Of a stretch of 64,000 bases of DNA, positions 43,990 through 53,315 are shown piece after piece. Numbering within the stretch: position 1 is the stretch's first letter; every line of letters starts with the position of its first letter. The stretch lies in contig CADBRU010000009.1 in the NCBI GenBank assembly GCA_902797165.1, forward strand, positions 62,001 through 126,000, in the 5' to 3' direction. Both the position numbers and the translations under genes were made by a program. Source of the DNA: an uncultured Elusimicrobium sp. (GTDB taxonomy: Bacteria; Elusimicrobiota; Elusimicrobia; Elusimicrobiales; Elusimicrobiaceae). A model generated the notes under the pieces. That model was not told the origin of the DNA, made no database searches, and was given only the letters and a program-made list of their open reading frames with translations.

Positions 43990-44292
43990 ATGTTTGATAA
44001 ACTCGGACAATTAAAAGATTTGTGGCAACTTAAAAACCAAATGGCAGAAATCAAAAAACGCATGGACAATATGGTCATTAAGGCCAGCAGTCCCAGCCAT
44101 GTATTTGAAATCACCATTACCGGTTCACAAGAAATTAAAGAAGTCACCGTTGCGGAAAATTTCAAAGATTTTCCCCGTGAAAAATTAGGGGAAGAATTAA
44201 CCGCTGTGATGAACAAAGCCATTAAAGATTCTCAAGCCATGGCGGCCCAAGCTATGGGCGGCGCAATGGGTATGGAATTGCCCAAAGCCTAA
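43990..44292 (+). CDS. YbaB/EbfC nucleoid-associated protein
   Basis: A 100-residue dimeric DNA-binding protein: N-terminal helix MFDKLGQLKDLWQLKNQMAEIKKRM, central sheet FEITITGSQEIKEVTV, and a Met/Ala/Gly-rich C-terminal helix. Homologs are usually next to recR or dnaX, but here it precedes an aldo/keto reductase by one base. AAGGAGG precedes the ATG. Confidence 0.9.
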   Translation: MFDKLGQLKDLWQLKNQMAEIKKRMDNMVIKASSPSHVFEITITGSQEIKEVTVAENFKDFPREKLGEELTAVMNKAIKDSQAMAAQAMGGAMGMELPKA

Positions 44293-44293
44293 T

Positions 44294-45220
44294 ATGGCGG
44301 GTTCCCTTTCTTTGCTCAATACTTCCGTCAGCCGCGTGGCATTAGGCACGTGGGCGCTGGGCGGCGGTACTGATTGGGGGGAAACGTCCGAACAGGCGGC
44401 GCAGCAAACTCTTTTAGCCGCGTTAGACCGGGGTATTAATTTAATAGATACCGCGCCGATTTACGGAAACGGACTGGCCGAAGAAAGAATCGGCCGCGCC
44501 TTAAAAGGCAGACGCTCGGATGTGCTACTAGCCACCAAGTGCGGCATTTCTGTAGCGAGTGGACGACCGGATCATGATTTGTGCCCGCAAAGCATTATCC
44601 AAGAATGCGAAGCTTCTTTACGTCGTTTGCAGACCGATTATATTGACTTGTATCAAATTCATTGGCCGGACCCCAAAGTGCCGCTGGCAGATTCGGTGGG
44701 TGCTTTGTTGCGTTTACAAGAACAAGGCAAAATTCGGGCCATCGGCGTTTGCAACTTTTCGCAAGAGCAAATTAAACAGGCCGCCGCTATAGCACCTATT
44801 GTATCGGTGCAAGGGCCGTTGTCTTTGCTTTGTGATAATAAGAAATTAGCGGAGTTTTGTGCCGCGCGCGGCATTGCTTTTTGGGCATACGGGGCGCTTG
44901 GCGGGGGAATTTTAAGCGGTAAATATACCCAAATGCCCAATTTGCGGCGTTGTGATGCGCGGCGTTATTTTTATAAATATTATTTCGGACAAGATTTTGT
45001 AAAAGCAACCCAAGTAGTAGCGCGCGTGCAGGAAATAGCGCAAAAATATCAAATTGCACCCGCCGCTGTTGCACTGGCAAGTGTACTGCATTTACCCGGT
45101 GTAAGCGGCGTACTTGCCGGGGCGCGCAGTGCAGCGCAAGTGAAAGCAAATTTAGGGGCTTTGCAAATTAAATTAACACCGCAAGAACAGGAATTTTTAT
45201 GGTCGGCATCCGCGAAATAG
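44294..45220 (+). CDS. Aldo/keto reductase
   Basis: NADPH-dependent oxidoreductase, 308 residues, TIM barrel. The catalytic tetrad is Asp52 (LIDTAPIYG), Tyr57, Lys82 (LLATKCG) and His123 (YQIHWPDP). The C-terminal nucleotide-binding motif is seen as SGVLAGARSAAQVKANLGAL. Substrate unknown. It overlaps the radical SAM gene by 22 bases. Confidence 0.93.
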   Translation: MAGSLSLLNTSVSRVALGTWALGGGTDWGETSEQAAQQTLLAALDRGINLIDTAPIYGNGLAEERIGRALKGRRSDVLLATKCGISVASGRPDHDLCPQSIIQECEASLRRLQTDYIDLYQIHWPDPKVPLADSVGALLRLQEQGKIRAIGVCNFSQEQIKQAAAIAPIVSVQGPLSLLCDNKKLAEFCAARGIAFWAYGALGGGILSGKYTQMPNLRRCDARRYFYKYYFGQDFVKATQVVARVQEIAQKYQIAPAAVALASVLHLPGVSGVLAGARSAAQVKANLGALQIKLTPQEQEFLWSASAK

Positions 45221-46500
45221 AAACACATATACAAACGTTATTACCCATACTTGGGGTAAATAAACAGCGCGAACTGGTGCGGCTGATGTATGAAATTGCC
45301 AAGCGGGACGGGGCGGCGTTAGAGGATATTTTGCCGGCTGAAAAGAATTTGAATTTTGAACGTGCCAAAAAAATTTTACTGCAAAAACGCTATCCGCGCT
45401 CTTTTGCCGCCGCACCCAAAAATGCTTTTTATTTACCGAAGTTGGAGTTTGATCCGGCAGAGCGGGCCGATTTAACCGAACGCCCCTTTTCCCCAAAGAA
45501 AATTTATATTGAAAAAGCGGTGCAAGATACGCCGCTTGCGGACCGCGCGCGGCAAATGTTTCCGTCGGCACAAATTGAAATTATTGAGAAAAAGCAAATG
45601 GTGGGCAGTGCCAATTTTTCCCGCCGCACGGAAACATTGTTGATTCATAAAGAGCAATATGATTTTGTAAAACCCTGCCCGTGTTCGCAAGGCAATGCCG
45701 GGTGCGGATATAATTTGATTAATTTGGGGTTTGGTTGCCGCTTTGAGTGTGAATATTGTTTCTTGCAGCAATATCAAAATTTACATGCTGTTTTACTGCC
45801 CGCCAATGTGCAAGACTTTTTGGCTAAAATAGACCAAACAAATTGGCGCAAAGGACTTTTTGCCCGCCCGCGTATCGGCAGCGGGGAATTTACAGATTCA
45901 CTGGTGTTTGATGAACTGACGCAATATACACAAGATATTGTACCGTTCTTTCGTGCGCGGCCGCAGTTGCAATTTGAATTTAAGACAAAAAGCGTTTGTA
46001 TTGACGGCCTTTTGCGGCAAGGCGGTGCGGAAAATGTGGTGGTGGGTTGGTCGGTCAATGCTCCGCAGTTTATTAAGCGCGTAGAACATTTTACGCCCGA
46101 TTTAACGACCCGTTTAGAGGCAGCGGCCGAAGTAGCGCGTGCGGGATATCGGCTCGGTTTTCATTTTGACCCGGTTGTTCCGTTTGACGGGTGGAAAGAG
46201 GGCTACACCCAAGCAGCCGAGCAAATTGCCCAAAGCGTGCCTTTGGATAAAGTGGCTTGGATCAGCGTGGGAATTTTGCGCTTTTCGCGCGAACTTAAAA
46301 AGGCGGTGGAAAACCGTTTCCCAGAAAACAATATTTTAGACGGTGAATTTTTGTTGGAGTTTGACGGCAAGATGCGCTACCCCAAAGATTTGCGCCAAGA
46401 GGTATATGCCTATTTTGTGCCGCTACTGCGCAAACTCTTTGCGCATACGCAAGTCTATATTTGCATGGAAGACCCCGATATAGTAATGCCTTATTTATAA
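45199..46500 (+). CDS. Spore photoproduct lyase-like radical SAM enzyme
   Basis: A 433-residue radical SAM protein of the SplB family, which repairs thymine-thymine spore photoproduct. The cluster motif is GFGCRFECEYCFLQQYQN (Cys180, 184, 187, C-X3-C-X2-C), preceded by an unusual Cys-rich stretch PCPCSQGNAGCG. HFDPVVPFDGW and WISVGILRF match later SplB blocks. No sporulation genes are in view, so a DNA repair role without spores, or a different substrate, is inferred. Its start overlaps the aldo/keto reductase. Confidence 0.88.
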   Translation: MVGIREIETHIQTLLPILGVNKQRELVRLMYEIAKRDGAALEDILPAEKNLNFERAKKILLQKRYPRSFAAAPKNAFYLPKLEFDPAERADLTERPFSPKKIYIEKAVQDTPLADRARQMFPSAQIEIIEKKQMVGSANFSRRTETLLIHKEQYDFVKPCPCSQGNAGCGYNLINLGFGCRFECEYCFLQQYQNLHAVLLPANVQDFLAKIDQTNWRKGLFARPRIGSGEFTDSLVFDELTQYTQDIVPFFRARPQLQFEFKTKSVCIDGLLRQGGAENVVVGWSVNAPQFIKRVEHFTPDLTTRLEAAAEVARAGYRLGFHFDPVVPFDGWKEGYTQAAEQIAQSVPLDKVAWISVGILRFSRELKKAVENRFPENNILDGEFLLEFDGKMRYPKDLRQEVYAYFVPLLRKLFAHTQVYICMEDPDIVMPYL

Positions 46501-46542
46501 CTACTTTCTCAAGCGATAGGATTTTAAAATCTCAAAAAGGAC

Positions 46543-46571
46543 TTGATAAACATAGTTTTTCTTTTTATAAT
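46543..46571 (+). promoter_or_regulatory. Strong promoter of the 46.6 kb pilin
   Basis: TTGATA and a perfect TATAAT with a 17-base spacer, 44 bases before the ATG. The -35 lies inside the 27-base sequence that recurs at 56793. Confidence 0.85.
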
Positions 46572-46615
46572 AATGATAATTGTGTAAGTTGCACAAAAAT
46601 TAAAGGGAGAATATT

Positions 46616-47119
46616 ATGAATAAAGCCTTCACACTTATTGAACTGTTAGTAGTAGTGCTCATTATCGGTATTTTATCTGCCATTGCCTTGCCGCAGTATA
46701 CCACAGCGGTAGAGAAAAGTCGCGCATCTGAAGCTTTAGTTACTCTTAAATCGGCAAAAGATGCTTATCACTTATTCCGTTTAAATCACGGCTCTTTCCA
46801 AGATGCTAGAACTGTAATAGATGAAAGTGGTATTGATCTGAGTGGTGGTACTTGGAGTACTGATAAAGAACATTATTGTACTAGAAAATTTGTTTATCAA
46901 TTTGATATGGGCGAATTATATGCTAGACGTTGTTCCACTGTTCCGTCTCCATGTGCAGAATGTCCGGATGCGAATGAAGAATATATGATTGGCTTTTTAC
47001 CGAACTATTATGGTAATGGATCTGACTCTTGGGAGTGTAGTGGTTTTACTGATTTCGGTTACAAAATTTGTAAAAGTTTTGGTAACTATTTTTCCAGTAT
47101 ATATGATAATAGAAATTAA
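46616..47119 (+). CDS. Type IV pilin-like protein (canonical paralog 4)
   Basis: A 167-residue pilin. MNKA|FTLIELLVVVLIIG with Glu5, ALPQYTTAVEKSRA, then IDLSGGTW, YCTRKFVYQF, a Cys cluster (RRCSTVPSPCAEC) in the middle, and a C-terminal pair (ECSGFTDFGYKIC). A single-gene unit with a strong promoter, GGGAG ribosome site and bidirectional terminator. Confidence 0.9.
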   Translation: MNKAFTLIELLVVVLIIGILSAIALPQYTTAVEKSRASEALVTLKSAKDAYHLFRLNHGSFQDARTVIDESGIDLSGGTWSTDKEHYCTRKFVYQFDMGELYARRCSTVPSPCAECPDANEEYMIGFLPNYYGNGSDSWECSGFTDFGYKICKSFGNYFSSIYDNRN

Positions 47120-47130
47120 TAAATAACTAT

Positions 47131-47159
47131 AAAAACCCCCGCAAAAGCGGGGGTTTTTT
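47131..47159. terminator. Bidirectional terminator between pilin and thioredoxin genes
   Basis: AAAAACCCCCGC/GCGGGGGTTTTT with an AAAA loop. Confidence 0.93.
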
Positions 47160-47171
47160 ATGCTGTCAAAA

Positions 47172-47663
47172 TTATTTTAACAGTTTGTCGATTTCGGCGG
47201 CATATTGTTCGGCTAAATTATCCGCATAGCCGCTCCACACTTTTACTACATGATGTTTTTTATCAAACAGTATAATATGAGGAAAACCTTGTACGCCTAA
47301 TTGCTCGGCGGCTTCATTTCCGTCATATAACACTTTAGATTGGATGTTATAATCTTTTCTCACTTGTTCCACAAGTGCCGGATCGTTATCAATAAAAACG
47401 CCCACTACTTCTACTTTTCCGTCATAGGCTTTGCTGGTTTCATCCAGCGCACCCAAAGAGCGTTTGCACCACGGACACCAAGTAGCCATCACCGCAATTA
47501 ACACGGGTTTGCCCTGATGATCGGCTGCTTGCCATATTTCTTCCGTTCCGGCTATCGGCAGCATAAGGTCCAATTTTGGCTCTTGCGGAATATCCACCGG
47601 CGGTTCACAAGCCGCCAGTAAAACAAGACCGCATACTGCAAATACTAAATTTTTTAGTTTCAT
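47172..47663 (-). CDS. TlpA-like thioredoxin lipoprotein
   Basis: A 163-residue exported thioredoxin-fold protein with a lipobox (LLAA|C at about 19) and active site WCPWCKR. TlpA/ResA proteins keep exported Cys pairs reduced or serve cytochrome c maturation. In this window a partner role with Cys-rich pilins is possible but unproven. Confidence 0.88.
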   Translation of the reverse strand: MKLKNLVFAVCGLVLLAACEPPVDIPQEPKLDLMLPIAGTEEIWQAADHQGKPVLIAVMATWCPWCKRSLGALDETSKAYDGKVEVVGVFIDNDPALVEQVRKDYNIQSKVLYDGNEAAEQLGVQGFPHIILFDKKHHVVKVWSGYADNLAEQYAAEIDKLLK

Positions 47664-47770
47664 ATCTACCTCTCTTGTTTAAGATATTCATATTTTAGCA
47701 AAAAGAATAGTCCATTTTCGGTAAAAATCTCAGTTTGCAGAAAAAGTATAATATAAGACGGAGTGAAAAT

Positions 47771-48994
47771 ATGAAAAATACAAAAAATAATTCTTGGAAA
47801 TACACATTGGGTTTTGCGTTGGCTATCGGGCTGGGCATTGTAAACGGCCTACTGCCCACGCAAGCGGGGATGACGATAGCCCAGTTCTTATCCGACGTGT
47901 TTGTGCGTTTGTTTAAATTTATCAGCGTGCCGATTATCGGCGTGACGATTTGTTTAACCATTGCGCGCTTAGGCAGCGGATCGGCAGAAAAATCTTTGTG
48001 GAAGCGGACCTTGGGCTATACGCTAGGTACCACGATTGTTGCGGCCGGAGTGGGGGCGGCACTGTATTATTTCTTTCCGCCGGAAAATGTAACGGCGGCG
48101 GCCTCTTTGCCCACCGGAATAGAGGCTCAAAAAGGTTATTTTGATTATTTCCTTTCGGTTGTGCCGGATAATCCGCTGGCGCCCTTTGTGCACGGCCATG
48201 TAATGAGCGTACTGCTGATTGCCATTGTGGTGGGAATTGCGATTCGCTATATCAAGGAAAAAGCCGCACAGGAAACTATTTTAAATCTATTAACCGCGGT
48301 ACAATCGGTACTTTTCTTTATTGTACGGCTGATTATTTGGCTGCTACCTTTGGGTATTTTCGGCTTTACCTCTATTTGCGTGCGTGATTTTCAGCACGGG
48401 GTAGCCTTAAACGGACTGGGAAAATATTTTATTTTAGTTGTTTCGTCCAATTTAATTCAGGGGCTGATTGTATTGCCGCTATTGCTTGCATTTCGGCGTA
48501 TTAATCCGTTTCAAACCATGCGCAATATGTATCAGGCATTGCTAGTGGCGTTCTTTTCCAAATCGTCGGCAGGTACGCTGCCGGTTACCATGGCGTGCGC
48601 CGAAGAAAAGAATCACATACACCCCACCGTATCGCGCTTTGTTTTGCCCATTTGCACGACTGTTAATATGAACGGGTGTGCTTCGTTTATTTTGATAACG
48701 GTTATTTATTTGATGCAAAATAACGGGGCCGTTATTACCGTGCCTACACTACTGGTGTGGGTGTTTATTGCCACGGTGGCCGCTATCGGCAATGCGGGCG
48801 TGCCGATGGGTTGCTATTTTTTGGCGGCCAGTTTGCTCTCTTCTCTTAATGTACCGATTGCTTTAATGGGTATTATCTTGCCCTTTTATACGGTACTGGA
48901 TATGGTAGAGACGTCTTTAAATGTGTGGTCTGATTCTTGTGTGGCTACATTAGTCAATAAAGACGTTGGCAAAGAATTACAAAAGGAAAAATAA
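47771..48994 (+). CDS. Dicarboxylate/amino acid:cation symporter (DAACS)
   Basis: Eight-helix, two-hairpin transporter of 407 residues. I start at MKNTKNNSW, with GGAG upstream, 12 codons after the longest frame begins. Hairpin 1 is FSKSSAGTLPVTM, helix 7 NMNGCASFI replaces the usual NMDGTA, and helix 8 carries ETSLNVWSDSC. It imports glutamate, aspartate, serine/threonine or C4-dicarboxylates with Na+ or H+; the NMNGC change leaves the substrate uncertain. Confidence 0.9.
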   Translation: MKNTKNNSWKYTLGFALAIGLGIVNGLLPTQAGMTIAQFLSDVFVRLFKFISVPIIGVTICLTIARLGSGSAEKSLWKRTLGYTLGTTIVAAGVGAALYYFFPPENVTAAASLPTGIEAQKGYFDYFLSVVPDNPLAPFVHGHVMSVLLIAIVVGIAIRYIKEKAAQETILNLLTAVQSVLFFIVRLIIWLLPLGIFGFTSICVRDFQHGVALNGLGKYFILVVSSNLIQGLIVLPLLLAFRRINPFQTMRNMYQALLVAFFSKSSAGTLPVTMACAEEKNHIHPTVSRFVLPICTTVNMNGCASFILITVIYLMQNNGAVITVPTLLVWVFIATVAAIGNAGVPMGCYFLAASLLSSLNVPIALMGIILPFYTVLDMVETSLNVWSDSCVATLVNKDVGKELQKEK

Positions 48995-49006
48995 TTTTAC
49001 TGATAA

Positions 49007-49033
49007 AAACCCCCGGAGTTACCGGGGGTTTTA
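49007..49033. terminator. Bidirectional terminator between symporter and phosphatase genes
   Basis: AAAACCCCCGG/CCGGGGGTTTT stem between converging genes. Confidence 0.9.
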
Positions 49034-50323
49034 TTATTTGAGTTTTTTAAGTATTTTATATTGATCTATGGCATCTTGGAAACGTTGTTGCACATCTGCA
49101 AGTTTATAGAGACCGTCTCCGTTTTTAGCCATGCCTTTAAGCGTAATCGGGAATACGGCCGGCGGAGTATCCAACGATAACATGGTGCGGTTTCTGATTT
49201 GATCCGCTGTTTGGTATACTAAATCAGCAGAAACATATTCATTACCGTTTATATCTACCCATTTACTTAAAACCAGTTTAGAGCCGATAGGCGTTTTCTT
49301 TTCAATGCTATTCGGTAAATCATAAGGCTCGGCCTGTAACATGGCCAGTACGCTGGCTAAGTTGGAATCATGTCCGCATAAGAACGTAAATTTGCGATTC
49401 TTTTTGGACAATTCTTTCTTCATTTCGCGCAGCAGCGGATTAGCCACTTGAGCCGCTACTGCCGGAGCGGTGAATAAAACGTCTCCGTACACATCTTTTA
49501 CGTGGGCAATTTTTTCCCAGTCTTCTTGCGTTATTTCATGTCCGAAAGAGGCTTTGAGTAAATCCGGTTCTTCGTAGTATTGCAAAATAAAAGCATCACT
49601 GGCTTGGTTGGCTAATTTCAAAGATCCTTTCATATTGGGCTCTTTGAATACTTCCGTAACGATATACAAATCATCTAAGCGGAAATTGGTAAAACCTTCT
49701 TCTTTAGCCATTTTGGAATCTTTCAAATCTAATACTTTTTCCAGGAGTACATATTCATCTTTTAAGGTTTCATTGATGCCTTGCAAACCTTTTGCACCAC
49801 CCATTTCACTGATTTGGCTTAATGCCAGTAAGCGGTAAGGCTCCGTCATAAACGTAAAGCGCGGCTCAAACACAGGGTCCATTTTGCTGGGAGCATATTT
49901 GTGTTCGATACGCACATTGGCCACCGGGAGCATACCGCTGGAAAAATATTGCGCCGTGGCAATGGTGCGTTGCATGGAGTTTGCATAGAAACGCATTTCA
50001 CCGCTTTTGGGAATATAATTTTCCGTCATTAATCCTTCCGACACAAGCCATTTGCGGAAATATTGGCCCATTAAAGTTTCCAGTTCACCGCCCATCAGTG
50101 AAAGTTCACTGGGGCCGGAAGTCCATTTGAACCAAGAATGCGGAGTTAATTTGGCCAGTGCAGAGCCGTCGGTTGAAAGGGCAGAGCGGATATTATGACG
50201 ACTCAGAATTACCACTTGTTTTAATTTATATTTTTGATGGAAATCAGCCGGGCGGGCAGCATAGATACTGCCGGTTAAAACAAAAAATGCAAGCAGACAG
50301 GCAATCAGTTTCTTTCGAATCAT
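49034..50323 (-). CDS. Exported histidine acid phosphatase
   Basis: Periplasmic phosphatase of 429 residues related to AppA/Agp. I start at MIRKKLIACLLAFFV, with AAGGAG upstream, for a clean signal peptide (IYA|A). The N-terminal catalytic motif is VVILSRHNIRSAL (RHGxRxP variant, Asn and Ile replacing Gly and Xaa), and the C-terminal proton donor is CGHDSNL. It may release phosphate from phytate or glucose-1-phosphate. It diverges from the ROK kinase gene. Confidence 0.88.
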   Translation of the reverse strand: MIRKKLIACLLAFFVLTGSIYAARPADFHQKYKLKQVVILSRHNIRSALSTDGSALAKLTPHSWFKWTSGPSELSLMGGELETLMGQYFRKWLVSEGLMTENYIPKSGEMRFYANSMQRTIATAQYFSSGMLPVANVRIEHKYAPSKMDPVFEPRFTFMTEPYRLLALSQISEMGGAKGLQGINETLKDEYVLLEKVLDLKDSKMAKEEGFTNFRLDDLYIVTEVFKEPNMKGSLKLANQASDAFILQYYEEPDLLKASFGHEITQEDWEKIAHVKDVYGDVLFTAPAVAAQVANPLLREMKKELSKKNRKFTFLCGHDSNLASVLAMLQAEPYDLPNSIEKKTPIGSKLVLSKWVDINGNEYVSADLVYQTADQIRNRTMLSLDTPPAVFPITLKGMAKNGDGLYKLADVQQRFQDAIDQYKILKKLK

Positions 50324-50405
50324 ACAAACTCCTTGGGTAAGATGAACGTCTATTTTCATTGTACTATGTCTTTGGTAAAAAAGCAAAAATTTGAAAATTG
50401 CTCAG

Positions 50406-50434
50406 TTGACACCCACAGTGCAAATTGTTACCAT
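50406..50434 (+). promoter_or_regulatory. Promoter of the ROK kinase operon
   Basis: Perfect TTGACA and TACCAT (-10) with a 17-base spacer, 30 bases before the chosen ATG. Confidence 0.65.
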
Positions 50435-50464
50435 AAAGGCAACGCTAACCGTAGAGGAAAAATT

Positions 50465-51583
50465 ATGACTCAAAACAATACCTATCAACACGACAATCGC
50501 AGTGTACTTACCTTGGATGCCGGCGGTACTAATTTAGTATTTAATGCAGTCCAAGCCAATAAAGAAATTGTAACCCCCGTTACACTTCCTACGCATGCCG
50601 AAGATTTAGATAAATGTTTGGGGCAAATCGTTAAAGGTTTTGAAGAAGTAATTAAACAACTGCCTGAGGCCCCGGTGGCCATTAGTTTTGCCTTTCCCGG
50701 TCCGGCCGATTATGCCAACGGGATTATAGGTGACTTACCCAATTTGCCTTCCTTCCGCGGCGGTATTGCCTTGGGACCCTATTTGCAAGAGAAATTCAAA
50801 TTGCCCGTATTTATCAATAATGACGGAGATTTGTTTGCCTATGGAGAAGCCTGTGCGGGTGCTTTGCCGGATGTAAATGCACGGTTTGAAAAAATGGGTA
50901 GCCCGCGGCGGTATCATAATTTAATAGGTATTACACTGGGGACCGGTACCGGTTGCGGTGTGGTGTATAAAGGGGAATTGTTTTTAGGAGATAACGGAGC
51001 CTCGGCGGAAATTTGGACCGTGCGTAATAAACGGTATCCGACTTGTTTCTCCGAAGAAGGCGCGGCCATTCGCGGCGTACAACATGCCTACCGCGTATTG
51101 TCGGGCGACCATACGGTTTTAACCCCCAAAGATATTTGCGAGATTGCAGAGGGTACGCGCGCAGGCAATCAGCAAGCGGCGCAAGCGGCTTTTGCCGAAA
51201 TGGGAGATATTTTGGGCAATCAGATCGCGGAAGTGAATTTAGTCGTGGACGGATTGGTTGTTATCGGCGGCGGTGTTTCCAATGCGCATAAATGGTTTAT
51301 GCCGTCTTTGATGAAAGAATTAAACGGTACGATTAAATGCTATGACAACCGCGGTGAATTTCCGCGTATGGAGTCTAAAGCATATAACTTAATGGACCCC
51401 GCACAAGCCGAGCAATTTTTTGCCGGCGGCAGCACTATGGTCAAGATTCCCTATAGTGATAAACAAGTGGTTTATAATAAGGATAAAAAGATCGGCATTA
51501 TGCTCTCTAAATTAGGTACCAGCACGGCGGTATCCGTGGGGGCTTATTCTTTTGCGCTCAATGCCATTGATAAAGAGAAATAA
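50465..51583 (+). CDS. ROK-like sugar kinase
   Basis: Hexokinase-fold kinase of 372 residues. I start at MTQNNTYQHD (GAGG upstream), not at an ATG 44 codons earlier that overlaps the divergent gene. LTLDAGGTNLVF is phosphate-1, INNDGDLFAYGEA holds the catalytic Asp, GITLGTGTGCGVVYKG is phosphate-2, and VVIGGGVS is the adenosine motif. The ROK zinc motif (CxCGxxGC) is absent. The next gene is mannose-6-phosphate isomerase, so fructose, glucose or mannose is the likely substrate. Confidence 0.88.
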   Translation: MTQNNTYQHDNRSVLTLDAGGTNLVFNAVQANKEIVTPVTLPTHAEDLDKCLGQIVKGFEEVIKQLPEAPVAISFAFPGPADYANGIIGDLPNLPSFRGGIALGPYLQEKFKLPVFINNDGDLFAYGEACAGALPDVNARFEKMGSPRRYHNLIGITLGTGTGCGVVYKGELFLGDNGASAEIWTVRNKRYPTCFSEEGAAIRGVQHAYRVLSGDHTVLTPKDICEIAEGTRAGNQQAAQAAFAEMGDILGNQIAEVNLVVDGLVVIGGGVSNAHKWFMPSLMKELNGTIKCYDNRGEFPRMESKAYNLMDPAQAEQFFAGGSTMVKIPYSDKQVVYNKDKKIGIMLSKLGTSTAVSVGAYSFALNAIDKEK

Positions 51584-51584
51584 C

Positions 51585-52550
51585 ATGGCTCTATATCCGT
51601 TGCAATTTAAGCCTATTTTTAAGCAGACACTCTGGGGCGGGGATAAATTAAATAAACTGTTTCACAAGTCCGCCCCGAAACAAACGGGAGAGAGTTGGGA
51701 AATTTCCGGTCTTGCACAGAATGATAGTGTGGTGTCTGCGGGGGCTTTGGCCGAAAAAACATTGCGCCAGTTATGCCAAACGTATGGAGCGGAACTACTG
51801 GGCAAAAAAGTAGTGGCGCAAACAGGTGCGGAGTTTCCGCTTTTATTTAAATTAATTGATGCCAAACAAGATCTATCCCTGCAAGTTCATCCCGATAATA
51901 AGTTAGCCCAAAAACGTCACCAATGCTTTGGTAAAACCGAAATGTGGCATGTTGTACAGGCCGACGAAGGAGCACAGTTGATTAACGGTTTTACAAAACC
52001 TTTACCCAAAGAGCAATACGCGCAAGCGGTTAGTGATGGCAGTATTTTAAATTATGTAGGTAAATATCAGGTGCACGCCGGGGATAGTTTCTTTATTCCG
52101 GCCGGGCGTATTCATGGTATCGGGGCGGGTATTGTGATAGCGGAAATTCAGCAAACCTCCGACATTACTTACCGCTTGTATGATTATCACCGCAAGGATA
52201 AAGAGGGCAAAGAGCGCGCCTTGCATACGCAAGAAGGTTTGGATGCTTTAGATTTTTCCGTGCTACCAAATGTGGTGATTCGTACTACCGAGGTGCCCAA
52301 TGCTCCGCAAGAAATAGTATCCTGTCCGTTTTTTACGGTAAATTTACTCTCTTTGCATAGTCAACTGGAACGTGATTTGCTTACGCAAGATTGTTTTGTG
52401 GCTTATATGGTGTTGGAGGGGGCGGCGGAACTGGAGTGCGAAGGGGAAAGTTATGTATTGTCTGCCGGACAAAGTATTTTAATTCCTGCCGCTTTGACCA
52501 AATACACCTTGTCTAGCCCGGCCGCTAAATTACTGGAAGTATACATTTAA
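51585..52550 (+). CDS. manA: Mannose-6-phosphate isomerase, class I
   Basis: Interconverts mannose-6-P and fructose-6-P. I start at MALYPLQFKP, one base after the kinase stop, giving 321 residues. Metal-site motifs are SLQVHPDNKLAQ (about 103-114) and KTEMWHV (about 123-129); a cupin-type AGRIHGIGAG and a small C-terminal cupin domain follow. It feeds mannose into glycolysis or provides mannose-6-P for GDP-mannose and surface glycans. Confidence 0.93.
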   Translation: MALYPLQFKPIFKQTLWGGDKLNKLFHKSAPKQTGESWEISGLAQNDSVVSAGALAEKTLRQLCQTYGAELLGKKVVAQTGAEFPLLFKLIDAKQDLSLQVHPDNKLAQKRHQCFGKTEMWHVVQADEGAQLINGFTKPLPKEQYAQAVSDGSILNYVGKYQVHAGDSFFIPAGRIHGIGAGIVIAEIQQTSDITYRLYDYHRKDKEGKERALHTQEGLDALDFSVLPNVVIRTTEVPNAPQEIVSCPFFTVNLLSLHSQLERDLLTQDCFVAYMVLEGAAELECEGESYVLSAGQSILIPAALTKYTLSSPAAKLLEVYI

Positions 52551-52565
52551 TTTGAATACAAACTT

Positions 52566-53315
52566 ATGATACCTAAAATTATTCATTACTGTTGGTTCGG
52601 CGGGAAACCGCTTCCTAAATTGGCTGAGAAATGTATAGCCAGTTGGAAGCGTTTTTGCCCGGGTTATGAAATCAAGCAGTGGAACGAAACAAATTTTGAT
52701 GTACAAAAATACGCCTATTCGCGTGAAGCGTATGCCGCTAAAAAATGGGCTTTTGTAAGTGATTGCGCGCGTTTTGAAATTTTGTATAAAGAGGGTGGCA
52801 TTTATTTTGATACCGACGTGGAATTAATTAAACCGCTGCAAGATATAATAGAGCGCGGTCCTTTTATGGGGGCGGAAAGCGACGGCGCAAGCAATTTGGG
52901 CATTGCGGTGGCGCCCGGCTTAGGGATGGGAGTGCCTACCGGCCTGCCTTTGTGCCGGGAACTGACGGAAGTGTATGAGCACATTCATTTTCTACACGCG
53001 GATGGAAAAACGGATGTGGAAAATGTGAAAACGGTGGTTGCGTATGTAACGGAACTGCTCTATAAAAAGGGTTTGCAAAATAAACCCGGTCTGCAACAAG
53101 TGGATGGTATTTATATCTATCCCAAAGAATATTTCAATCCAAAAGATCTTGCAACACATCAACTTTTTATTACTCCAAACACGCACGCTATTCATCATTA
53201 TGACGGTTCATGGGTATCCGGTAAAAATAAAATCAAAAAGTGGTTTAATAAACAATTCGGCCGCTATACTTTTTATGCCAATCTAAAGGCGTGGTGGAAG
53301 CGGAAAACCAAATAG
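52566..53315 (+). CDS. Glycosyltransferase family 32-like (OCH1/capsule type)
   Basis: A 249-residue transferase beginning IPKIIHYCWFGG, with the sugar-donor DXD as YFDTDVE (Asp82, Asp84) and the earlier SDCARFEILYKEGG helix typical of GT32/TcdA-TcdB-like proteins. Members add hexoses in capsule or LPS synthesis. It follows manA by 15 bases, which suggests use of a mannose- or glucose-derived donor. The C-terminus is basic (FNKQFGRYTF…). Confidence 0.88.
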   Translation: MIPKIIHYCWFGGKPLPKLAEKCIASWKRFCPGYEIKQWNETNFDVQKYAYSREAYAAKKWAFVSDCARFEILYKEGGIYFDTDVELIKPLQDIIERGPFMGAESDGASNLGIAVAPGLGMGVPTGLPLCRELTEVYEHIHFLHADGKTDVENVKTVVAYVTELLYKKGLQNKPGLQQVDGIYIYPKEYFNPKDLATHQLFITPNTHAIHHYDGSWVSGKNKIKKWFNKQFGRYTFYANLKAWWKRKTK

